Below, piece by piece: positions 1-14,897 of a stretch of DNA of 64,000 nt; within the stretch, counting starts at the first letter, position 1, and every line of letters starts with the position of its first letter. Source of the DNA: Vitrella brassicaformis (taxonomy: Eukaryota > Sar > Vitrellaceae); NCBI GenBank assembly GCA_001179505.1, contig CDMY01000398.1, positions 19,123 through 83,122 of the forward strand. Reading direction: 5' to 3'. The translations under genes and the position numbers were made by a program. Below the pieces are notes generated by a model. It saw nothing but the letters and a program-made list of their open reading frames with translations. It was not told the DNA's origin and did not search any database.

Positions 1-3902
<3,902 letters not shown>

Positions 3903-4712
3903 TTCTCTCACGATGCAAGAGGCGCCGCAGTGATCCGGATGCCTTCAAAACTTGCACTCCTCCTCCAATCGAGCGCTGCCTTCAACAGAAATGGCCTTGC
4001 CACCCGTCTGATTCACTCTGGCAGCGGTCGGTCGGTCGGTTAAGGGTTTGACGAGACACCTGTCCCTAAGCGCGGCGGCTCACGTGTCCTTTCAGATCTC
4101 GTCATCCCCACAGCATCGAGGTGAGGAAGCACCCACAGACCCATGGGTCATCGAGGAAAGATGCTTTCTTTCATCTTGTTCTGGATCGCATGCCTTTCAT
4201 TCATTGCAGCTCGTCTGTCGGAACCGCCCACAGCAGGCCCAACCAGAAGGCGATGGCCGGCAGCCTCACTCACGAGTGTGCTGGGATGATGCATGGATTT
4301 CTGCAGCGTTTCCGTGTTGCTGGGCTGCGGCAGACACACACACTCCTGACCCCTATAAGTATAAGTGCTTAACACACACACAAAGACACACACAAGTCTC
4401 CCAAGAGTCTGTCATGAAGAATGAAAAATCCTCAGCACACATACGGACATGCACAGCACACATACGTAGTGCTCCCGAGCAGGCTGAAAGGCCGGCAGTG
4501 TCTAGCAGATAGTACAGATAGATACACGTCTTATCTCATGAATTAAACGCCTTACAGTACGCACATGCCCACCCGTCTCACGCCAGCCCCCCGGACACTC
4601 ACTCTTGCGGAAAAGAATCCATAAAAAAGCGCTTGATTGAGTGTATGTTATGTGCCATCGGACCATTCGCCCGTACACACTCTCAGCAAGCCAGCCAGCC
4701 ACGTGGGTAGGT
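3903..4712. other. intergenic, no gene seen
   Basis: This stretch lies upstream of CCT and downstream of the acetyl-CoA synthetase stop. An interrupted telomere-like TAAGGGTTT occurs at about 4040. Open frames here have no family features and no consistent splice structure. Confidence 0.45.
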
Positions 4713-7700
4713 TCATTTGGTGGGTGGTGTGGTGAGTTTCTTGGCCTCTTGTATGAGTGTGTGGACCACCTGGTCGCCCCCCTCGCCAAGAGTCGACAGG
4801 TCACCCAGACTGTCGGTCTCGGAGGCGGCTATTTTGCGCAGCAACCGACGGATTATCTTGCCGCTGCGCGTCTTGGGCAATGTGGGCGTGATCAATCTGA
4901 ACATGCACACACACACACACACACAAAACACAGAGAGAGAAAGAGAGAGAGAGATCCGTGTGTGTGGTCTGGGGGAAGGTGCAAGTACATGTAGTCAGGT
5001 GTGGCGATTGGTCCGATCTCTTTGCGCACGATGTCGCGCAGCTCCTTGGTCGTCCCGGCGTGCACCTCATAGTCACCCTGATGCACACACACACAAAAGG
5101 CATCCATCCATCCATCCATCGGGCCCGCCCGCCCTCCCCCTTGTCGGTGCGTACGTTCATGGTGACGAAGCAGAAGAGTCCGGTGCCCTTGACGCTGTGT
5201 GGGTAGCCGACGACGGCAGCCTCTGAGCAGCCCTTGTGCTGCACCAGTGCGTGTTCGACCTCTGCACTGCCCAGCCGGTGGCCGCTGACATTGATGGTGT
5301 CGTCCACACGGCCGGTGATCCAGTAGTAGCCGTCCTTGTCGCGCACACACCCGTCGCCCGTGAAGTAGTAGCCCGGGTAGGGGCGCAGGTACACGTTCAG
5401 CAGCCGCTCGTGGTCGCCATACACCGTCCGCATCATACCTATACACACGCACACACACAGAAAGAACAAACAGACAGAGAGAGAGAGCGTGTGTGTAGGG
5501 GCAGGGGGGAGGGTGTTCCTTCCCCCCTGGCTCGCTCACCAGGCCAGGGCCTTCTGAAGCAGAGGACGCCGTTGACGTTGTTGCCATGCAGCGGCTTGCC
5601 GGTCTTACTGTCCAGGATCACCGGCTCCACACCGAAAAACGGACGCTGGGGCACCGACCAATTATCCACACACACACACACACAGTGACGATTCTTACAC
5701 GAGTGCAGGACGCGTCTGTGTGTTGTGTTGTGTGTGTGCCTACCGTTGCCGAGCCTGGTTTGCATTTGATGGCGCCGGGCAGAGGCGTCAGCATGTGACC
5801 ACCTGAGGATACACACACAAAGGGTTTAGGAGCTGTCCGTCTGGTGTGTCTGTTGGAAACTGTTTTCCCACACCCTCGCACACGTACCTGTTTCGGTTTG
5901 CCAGTATGTGTCGACGATGTCACAGCGACTCTTGCCAACCACCTCGTAGTACCTGCGCGTGTGGGCGCACACACACACACACACACCACAGACAGATGGC
6001 CATTCTCGCAATGGATTCGAGTGTGTGTGTGTGTGTGTATGTGTGTGTGTGTATGTGTGTGTATGTGCGTACCACCTCCACGCTTCGGGACTGTCGGCGA
6101 TGATACACACACACACACACACAAATGACGGCACACATTGGAATGAGGTGGGTTGCCATGAGGCACATATAGGCACATCACACGTGGGTACTTGATGGGC
6201 TCTCCGACGGTGCCCAGGACCCGCAGGCTCGACAGGTCATGGTTCTCCACCCACTCAGTGCCGTGAATCATCAACGCCCTGCACAGACAGACACCACACC
6301 ATAGCAACAGCAACAGCACCAAACATCCGTCGACACACACATGAGCAGACGAGCAGACCGCTTCAGGTCACCCACCTGATGGCCGTCGGTGCCGTGTAGA
6401 ACTGAGACACACGCCACCGCTCACACAACTGCCTGCACCCATGCACACGACATGTCCACAGCAACATGACACACAAAAATCCCCCACACACGTGTGCAAT
6501 ACCTCACCAGTATCTCGATGGGTTCGGGTGCATGGGCACACTCTCGAACACCACGGTGGTGGCGCCGTTGCAGAGCGGCCCGTACACGATGTAGGAGTGC
6601 CCCGTGATCCACCCGACGTCAGCCACACAGGCGTGGATGTCGCCAGGGTGGAAGTCAAACACTGATGGATGGACCACACACATATACACCTCACAGTCGT
6701 CCATCCATGAGTGTTTGGCATGTGTGTCGGTGTGCAGACAGACAGAGACAGAGACAGACGTAGGTACCTACCTACCGTATTTGAACGTGAGTGCCGTGTA
6801 GAGGAGGTAGCCGGCCGACGAGTGAGCGATACCCTGGTCACATACACGGGATGTGTGTTGTGTCAGCACACATGGACGGATGCCGTGCGTGTGCACCACC
6901 GCCCACCCAACCTGGGTACCCACCTTGGGTTTGCCAGTGGAGCCCGACGTGTACAGCTGATCGAAGCAATCCATCCACACACACACAGNNNNNNNNNNNN
7001 NNNNNNNNNNNNNNNNNNNNNNNNNNNNNNNNNNNNNNNNNNNNNNNNNNNNNNNNNNNNNNNNNNNNNNNNNNNNNNNNNNNNNNNNNNNNNNNNNNNN
7101 NNNNNNNNNNNNNNNNNNNNNNNNNNNNNNNNNNNNNNNNNNNNNNNNNNNNNNNNNNNNNNNNNNNNNNNNNNNNNNNNNNNNNNNNNNNNNNNNNNNN
7201 NNNNNNNNNNNNNNNNNNNNNNNNNNNNNNNNNNNNNNNNNNNNNNNNNNNNNNNNNNNNNNNNNNNNNNNNNNNNNNNNNNNNNNNNCCCCCCCCCCCC
7301 CCCCCAAACAGCCCTTGAACTGAATGTCAGTTGGCCCGATACCCATCCATCCATCCATCCGTCTGTGTGTGTGTGCTGACCATGAAGAGAAGGTCTTCGC
7401 TGTCCATGATCTCCAGCGGGCAGTACGGCCGCATGCCGTCCTGCACCACATCGCACGTATGACATGACATGAACGAATGGATCTGTGTGTGGGTGACTCC
7501 CTCCCTCCCTCCCTCCTTCGTGTCGGCTGGATGCATCTGTCTGTCTGCGTGCCCACCAGCATCTCGTGACCCCACACGTCACGGCCCTCGATCCAGTTGA
7601 TGGCCTGACCTGCACAACATGACACAACACAACACAACACACCCATGGAGGCGTTGCAATGCACCGGATGGCCGCCTGTCCTTCGTTCGTTCGTCCGCTC

Positions 7701-9154
7701 ACCTTGGTGCTGGAAGACGACACACGTATCGACGAGTGGGCATTCCTTGAGGGCCTCGTCCATGATGTTCTTGAGGGGGATGATCTTGCCGCCACGGATG
7801 CCCTGGTCAGCAGTTATCACCTACACACCACACACACCAACACAACACATCAATTACACCACACAAGAATCCATCTCTCTCTCTCTCTCTCTGCGTGTGT
7901 GTCCGTGTGTGGATTGCGTACGATTTTGCAGTGTGCGTCGATGAGTCTGTCTCTAAGATTGGGTGCAGAGAAGCCGGCAAACACGACGCTGTGGATGGCG
8001 CCCAGCCGCGCACACGCGAGCATGGCGTAGATGGTCTCGGGGATCATGGGCATGTAAATGCCGACGGTGTCGTAACGACGCACCCCTGACAGACAAACAA
8101 ACGAACCAACGACCCACACATGTCTGTCTTGTGTGGATGTGTCACACAGGGTGGTGTGGTGTGGGTGCAGTGCACCGACCGAGTCGTTTGAGCATGTTAG
8201 CGAATTTGCAGACCCTGTTGAGGAGGGCCTTGTAGGTGATGGTCTGTGTGTGTTGGGGGTCGTCCCCCTCCCAAATGATGGCGATGCGCTCGGGAGCCAC
8301 CTCTGCCCAGCGGTCCACACAGTTGTCGCATACCTGACAGACAGGCAAAGCATAATTCATGGGATGGATGGGACGGACGGCAGCACAGCGAGCACAACAA
8401 CACAACACAACACAGCTGCATGTGAATCTATCTGTGTGTGGGGTCGCGCCTGTCTGCATATATTTGTGTGTCTGTTTGTGGAATGTTGGTTTACACACGT
8501 TGAGTTTTCCGTTGATGAACCAGCTCACGTCGCCCTCCGGGTGCATGTCGCTGCACCACACACACACACATGCACACATGTACACCACACTGTGTGTGTG
8601 TTGGACTGCGTGTTGGTCTGTCTGCTTTGCTTTGCTTTGCTTGAGGGTATGGATCTTTACCCGCCCTGGACTTTAGTAAATGGGTGTAGCCATCTGAGTG
8701 TGCTCATGGCGATGTCCCGCCAGAAGTTGTCGCTGTCCTTGATGCTGCGGTGGTACATCTGCTCGTAACACTCCTGCAATGCAGTAAATAGATGCGCACA
8801 CACGGCCACAGACATGCACTCAGAACACACACGTGCATCTGTGTGAGCGTGTGTGGTGTGTGTGTATGTGGGAGAGAAACCGAGAGTTGACTGACCATGC
8901 TGTAGATGTGGCAACGCTCCTTGTTCTGCAGGCCAACCAACAGCCCAGCCATATGGGCAATCAATCAAATCAAAACACAGACAGACAGACCTTCTGCGCT
9001 GCGCATCCTGACTGACCTGCAGCGATATGTTGTAGACTTCGTCCACAGGCAGCGCCGCTGCCGCCTGTGCAATGGTGTCGACGTGCTCGATGGAGGGCGG
9101 CGGGCTGCGCTCCCGAGTCACAGACGGACTGCCGGAGTGCTCCGTTCGCGGCAT
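4713..9154 (-). CDS. ACS: acetyl-CoA synthetase (AMP-forming)
   Basis: This enzyme makes acetyl-CoA from acetate, ATP and CoA through an acetyl-adenylate. It has many short exons on the minus strand. The first has [11 protein letters not shown] and no obvious targeting signal. Then come the N-terminal ACS domain ([39 protein letters not shown]), the adenylation core ([27 protein letters not shown]) and the P-loop [10 protein letters not shown] at about 6960. After that are [25 protein letters not shown] (about 5900), the hinge YYFTGDG and [13 protein letters not shown] (about 5300). The last exon has [16 protein letters not shown], whose Lys is the conserved acetylation-regulated catalytic residue, and stops at 4713. 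The N gap (6989-7288) lies between the exon ending DLLFM and the one starting LYTSG, which are adjacent in the family, so no coding sequence appears to be missing. Confidence 0.95.
6989..7288. other. assembly gap of 300 N, next to a poly-C run
   Basis: Exactly 300 N fall inside an intron of the acetyl-CoA synthetase gene. The right edge is a run of C (7289-7305) and the left edge is a CA repeat. Confidence 0.98.
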
Positions 9155-9289
9155 CTTTATTTCCTTGTTTCCCTTTCTCTCTGTCTGCCTCCGAGCCGCA
9201 CAGAGATGAGATGCCGAGATGGAATAGAGGACAGTGATGGAAACCCGCCCAACTCAGTCACAGAGGCTGAGCGAGACTCAGATCACCGG

Positions 9290-10398
9290 ATGGGATGCGC
9301 CTGCTCCCCGTCAGGCCGTCACACAACACACTGCGAGCCGGAGATCTCCGCAAGCTCGCCATTGAGGAAGAGCACAGCGATGGGGGATTCCAGGTATCAC
9401 ACGCGCCTCTCGGTGCACTGCATTGCACTGCACTGCATCTGTGATGCACTCACTGATGTGTTTGTTTGCGTTGTATTGCTTCGTCAGTTTGTCGGAGCAG
9501 ATAGTGAAGGAGTCGGCTGAGTGTCTGAATGAGAGCAGCAGCCACCCCCTGTCGATGATATGGGGCGAGAAGAGCCAGTACCTGGAGAGCGAAGATGACC
9601 CAAACCTCCTCATCAAGCTGCCTTTCAGGTCGGTCAATGCGCTGCACAGCCCTCCATCTCTTTGTGCACTGCAAGAGGGTCTGTCTGTCTGTTTGTCTGT
9701 CTGTCTGCCTGTCTGTCTGCCTGTCTGTGTGCCGTGCGTGGCGGTGCGTGGCGGTGCGTTGTGTGTGTGTGTGCAGGCAGCCGGTGCGCATCACGGGCAT
9801 TCGAATCGACGCAGATGCTGAGGACGGCACGGCGCCACAGACGTAAGAAAGACACACAAGAGTGTGCTTATGCGCTACAGATAATTAAGTGTGTGTGCGT
9901 GCAGCATCAAGATCTTTCGTGACCAGCCGAGCCTGGGGTTCATCGAGGCCGAGTCGGACACGCCCACCGAGCAACTCGCCCTCACGACAGAACAACTCGG
10001 CACCGTGGTCAGTCGGAACGGCATACACACAAAGCCATCCGGGTGCGGTGAACGTGTGTTTTCTGTGTGTGTGTGTGTGTCCGTGTGTATGTGTGTGGTG
10101 TGTGTGTTTGCTCAGCGTCCTTTGCGTGCGCCTCGCTTCACCAACGTGACGCAGATCTGTGTGTTCGTCGAGGACAACCACGGCGCAGACACCACACGCA
10201 TCAACAAGCTAGAGCTCCTCGGTCAGACAGACAGACAGATAGACAGACAGAGAGTCAACCGGCCCCCATGACGGATACACCGTGTGTGTGTGTTTGTGTG
10301 CATGTGTCGTGTGTGCAGGCAGTGTGCCTAAGGACATGGACATGAAGGAGTGGACGCCCAAGCCGAAAGAGGGCGAGCAGATCGCACCCGGACACTGA
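9290..10398 (+). CDS. PITH-domain protein with N-myristoylation motif
   Basis: Six exons join in frame: 9290-9393, 9488-9628, 9777-9842, 9905-10007, 10116-10221 and 10319-10398, giving 199 residues. The product is almost entirely a PITH domain, the proteasome-interacting module also found at the C-terminus of thioredoxin-like protein 1. Recognisable segments are SLSEQIVKESAECLNESS, a beta strand YLESEDDPNLLIKLPF, IKIFRDQPSLGF, and VTQICVFVEDNHG with TTRINKLELLG. No thioredoxin domain precedes it, so it resembles the stand-alone PITHD1 type. The chosen start gives MGCACS: Gly2, Cys3, Cys5 and Ser6 fit N-myristoylation plus palmitoylation. Its start lies 135 bp from the divergent acetyl-CoA synthetase start, so the two probably share a promoter region. 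Confidence 0.88.
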
Positions 10399-11401
10399 CT
10401 GATATGACGGAGCCAGCCAGCCAGAAACACACACACAGGCAGTCCGTGTAGGAGAGCGCCAGAGGGACGACTGCTGTTGGTCTGACGCTGCATGAATGCC
10501 TCGCCGTGCCGTGCCGTGCCGTGTGCGGTTTTGTCGGTGATCATGATGAGTGTATTTAAGTGACGGCTTCCTTCCACGCGATCTTCCTTCACTGCTGATT
10601 GATTGATTGATTGACTGACTTATCGCTTGCAACACGAACAGACGTCCATTGCTGTCCACACACAGATACACACACACATGCACACACATACTACACAGAC
10701 AGACAGAGATGCTACGTGCCCACATACATCGGCCTACAGAGATGGGATCGACGAGCCACTCACTCACTGCCTTACTTATGATTGATTAAATTTGCCTCAA
10801 TCAATGCTCTCGCTTAGCTGCCACGCTCACAGAGCACTGCTGACTACAAACATAGGTATCTAGGTGTGTGTATTCTACAGAGAGATGATATAATAGACAC
10901 CCACCAAAAACTGTTGACACACATGAACGAACGAAGCGATGGAGGGATGGACAACAAACACAAACAAACACAACTGCTGGCTCCTCCCCTTGGCCTCCGC
11001 TCTCCTCTGCTGTGCGACTCTTTGTCACATAAATGTGCGCACACATTCAGACATACATACACACAGCTCCCTCCCTCCCTCTTCGATTGCTCTCATACAC
11101 AGAGGCCGCCCCATCACATCACTCACGCCCTCTTACTCAATTGCGGCCATGCCATGCAGAGCAAAGCTATCCCCTCCTTATCAATGGCGTCACTCACTCA
11201 CTCACTTATTGCGCATCGGTATCTCAGGGCTGAAACACACTCACAGAGAGAGAGAGCACAGCACATCAACAGGAAACTGCATGCGGCAACAGGCTGCCTG
11301 TCCGTCGTCAGTCTGTCGAGATGCTCACCCGTATTTCAGTGCATTCTCTGCATGGATGGAATGGATGGATGGATGGATGGACCACATAACACAACAGGAA
11401 G
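10399..11401. other. intergenic, no gene seen
   Basis: Low-complexity spacer between the convergent ends of the PITH gene and the Rieske oxygenase. GGAT repeats lie at about 11355-11380 and a GATT repeat at about 10600. No exon is supported. Confidence 0.5.
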
Positions 11402-11654
11402 TCAGTGTGTGGGATGATTCATGGCCTTCCTTTGTTGTCTCCCGTCGTGTTGCCTACCGATGGCCGAGATGGCAGCCATGGCCATGGCGCACGCCACCAT
11501 GCCGCCGCCCGAGTACCAGGCCATCTTCCCCGCCAGGCGGGACGCACCGATGATGCCCAGCAACACACCCACACGCAGATATCCTTTCAACGAACTACAC
11601 ACACACACATACACACACACACAAGCAGGTCCGCACGAGACAGCCGCCCGCATC

Positions 11655-11685
<31 letters not shown>

Positions 11686-14041
11686 CGGGTTACTTCATGG
11701 TTTTGAGGGCTTTGAGGCATTGTGTGCAGTGTATGATGTGGCTGTCCACGTGGTTCAGCAACTCGCTGCGAGGCGTGAGCCTGCACACACCACACATGGA
11801 CGATACACGTACACACGTGCGGCACGGATTCGTGTGTGCGTCGTCTCGATGGTGTGTCATGTGTGTGTGACTCTACTGACTTGGTGAGTCCTTCGAGCGG
11901 CTCGAAGCCCCACGGACCGTTAGACCCCCACTTCTTGACCCACTGATGGATGGATGGATACATCAGTGGGCTTTCCCGATTGCCTGCTCACCGTTCTGAA
12001 TTGTGCGACGTACAGGTCGGTGGCTGTGGGCAGGTAGTAGTTCTGCGGCAGCTTCCCCGGACCACCCGCGGCGGCGATGCGGCGATCCTGACACAACAGT
12101 GACATCAGCAGCACCAGCAGCATCAACCATTTCTGCCATTCTTTCTTGACGCTGCTCTACCCCTCCCCACACCAGCCCAGCCCACCCATTCAGTTCGTCA
12201 CTCATTCACTCACCTGCACATGCAGAAAGATGTTGTCATCGTCGAGCGATCGCAGCGCCTAAACACATACAGGGACACATGGAAGAGCACATGCATCCAT
12301 CCCTCCATTCGCACACACACGCGCACATGGAGATGTATTGTTGGCTAGATCGATGGATCAGTGTTGTTGTTGTATATCGGCTCAACGTGTGTGTGCAGCA
12401 GCGGCTGTATGCCTCAGCCCTATCATCGGTCACATCATCTCTCACTATCTCTCTCTCCGGTCTATACCACATGTGCATGCGTGTGTGTGTGTCTCACGAA
12501 TAGGTGGACGAGCCAGAGGGGCACTCGCCGCAGCAAACCCACCACCGGGCCGCCGTTGTCAAACTGTGTCCACAGATGGACATAAGAGAGAGAGAGAGAC
12601 CGTCTTTCATCCATCCCTGCCATCATGGCCTGTGAAGGTCTGGCTGCACATGCGCACCTTGACAGTGATTCGTCCGATGATCCTGGCGCGTCCCGGCTCC
12701 ATCGGCACACAGTAGTGTAGCGCCGTCAGGGAGTACCCCTTACGCGTGGCGTTGTGGTGCTGATACATCGGACTGCACACAAAACCCACAGACAGACACA
12801 CACACACAAACAACCATCTTTCCACTCCCCCCACCCTCCCATTGCAAACACACATGCCTACGCGCGGAAGACCGTCTCGACTCGCTCCTCGCTGTCCTCA
12901 TAGACGCCCTCAAAGCCGCGCTCGGATGCGGGCCTTGTCATCCGCAGTGGCAAATGTTTGGCCTTCTTTCGACTCGACGCACTCCCGTGGTGCGTAATGG
13001 GTACGTGGCTCTGATCGATGAGGTTTTCAAACAGCGTCGCGTAGTCATACGGCACGTCGCGGAACGAGTCGAATGTCACGGCGTTGGGCTGCTCGCTGTC
13101 CACCGTCTCGCTCGTCAACATGGCCGGCCATCCTGCCTCTGCCCCTCCCCCGTGCTGCTGCTGTGTGTCGGGTGTGGGCCTCACCCAGACGAGCCCCTGC
13201 TGCTCCTGGCAGGGGAAGATGGTGGCGCACGCACGAGTGCCGATGGGCAGGGGGGTGTCTGGCTGGGCCTGGGGGATGGCCGTGCAGCCGCCGGTAGAGC
13301 CCTCGAAGCGCCAGCCGTGATATGGACACCTGCACACATCCACCCACACACACACAGGGAGGGTCGTGCCTGCCTCCTAGGCAGCCTGCTGTCTCTGTTG
13401 GCTTACTCTACGTTGCCCTCGACGATTCGTCCCTCGCTGAGGGGCGCCATGCGATGCGGGCACCGATCCAATGCACATCGCCACTGCACTCACGCCACAC
13501 CACAGCCAGGGGGGTATTCATCAACACACCCATGTTTGGCCCACGGTCTGTGTGTGTGAGAATACCTCTTGTTTTGGTTCGTCCCACCAGATGACCAGTG
13601 GTTGGTTTAGCAGAGTGAAGCTGAAAGGCCGCTCCTTGTCAGTACACGACACCGGCGCGATGGGATACCTATGTCAAACAACACACACACACGCACTCCT
13701 CCAGCAGGATGCAAATGTCCTTTTGAGACTCTGCGGCTGACCGACCAGTGTGCCATCCAGTCGAACGACGGTGCCGCCCTGCCACTGTCAGGCACATCTA
13801 CCACCTCGTGGAGCTGGATGCCGCCCGTCGGCACACCCACATCCACCACGCTCGACGCCACGGAAGCAGATGCACTCGCATCCAGCGGCCCGCTGACTCC
13901 ATAGCGATGCCTCATGCCTTTCAAGAGCCCACCGCCTGTCTTTGATGGTGACGGCGAAGGGAACAGGCGGCCGTGCGGCTGCAGCGCCCGCAGACGGGCG
14001 CACAGAATGCATGACAGCACCACTGCCAAACAGAGCCTCAT
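11402..14041 (-). CDS. PAO: pheophorbide a oxygenase-like Rieske monooxygenase, plastid-targeted
   Basis: Members of this family (PAO, TIC55, PTC52) are Rieske non-heme iron oxygenases of the plastid; PAO opens the chlorophyll macrocycle during breakdown. The first exon starts MRLCLAVVLSCILCARLRA, a secretory-type signal peptide, followed by a Ser/Pro/Phe-rich stretch as in bipartite presequences of complex plastids. Next come FSFTLLNQPLVIWWD, the Rieske cluster ligands CPHRMAPLSEG and CPYHGW (about 13470 and 13325), and the mononuclear iron region with LFENLIDQSHVPITHHG (about 12990). The PAO-specific HCTQC (CxxC) motif is at about 11720, and the C-terminal hydrophobic membrane segments run from about 11580 to 11420. 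The CxxC motif and membrane tail place it in the PAO/TIC55 clade rather than among soluble Rieske oxygenases; the exact member is not settled. Confidence 0.88.
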
Positions 14042-14897
14042 GGCTGGCTGCCAAACTCAGCTTTGCGGGCAGCTTGATGCGACTGAGTGGACGTGTGAGC
14101 GGTTGTGAAGCACGTCAACAGATAGATCTATTCAGCGGAACGTGGCAGGACGGGGGAAGATTCGCACATATGAGCTCGCAAGCGATCAAATGGTGGCTCA
14201 TGATAATTCATTGCAGGTCATTCGTGTGTATGCAGCAGACGATACACGAGATATATGCACCCGTCTGTCTGTCTGTCTGTCTGTCTGTTGTTATGTCTGT
14301 CTGTCTGTCTCCCACCAGACACACCAGCCGTGATGAAACTCATCAATCTCCATCTGAATGAGCACGGTGCTCTTTGAGTCTTGAAGTGGTACAAAAGGTC
14401 TTACACGTCATACATGCACAAAAGCACGAATAAGCACGAGTCACAGAACAGGCCATGCACGTCAACGCAGGCGGCAGGACACGCAGATAGGGACATACAT
14501 CGAGGCAGTCATTACAGTACCCTTTCTCCCTCCCCCAAAGCACTAGATGGATGAGTACACGATGACATATAGCATGCACACACGGCTTTATCTACACAGT
14601 ATCAACACAAAGCCTCACAGTGCAGGCATTCACATCCATGTGTATAAGGCAAGGTGTACACCTTCACACCAGTGCAAAAGCATGTATCGTGTGCAGATAC
14701 GATTCTTAAAGGCACACCAGCACGCAAAAGCCTCCCAGACACAGCCGCACATCGAACTACGTGTGACACCCAAGTACAGGATTGCATGTTATACGACAGA
14801 CACAAATTGCACGTACACGACAGACGACACAAGCATGCACATCAACAGCGTCCCACCGCCAATTTGGGCCACAGCAATGCCCTACGTCTGCACCACT
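14042..14897. other. intergenic, no gene seen
   Basis: Contains a TGTC microsatellite (about 14263-14310). Open frames are Cys/Thr-rich translations of repeats. No exon is supported. Confidence 0.45.

Noticed and set aside
5826-6340. Long Thr/His- and Val/Cys-rich frames in the acetyl-CoA synthetase region
   Set aside because: They are translations of CA and TG microsatellites in introns.
6989-7288. Loss of an acetyl-CoA synthetase exon in the gap
   Set aside because: The exons on both sides (ending DLLFM and starting LYTSG) are directly adjacent in the enzyme family, so the gap is intronic.
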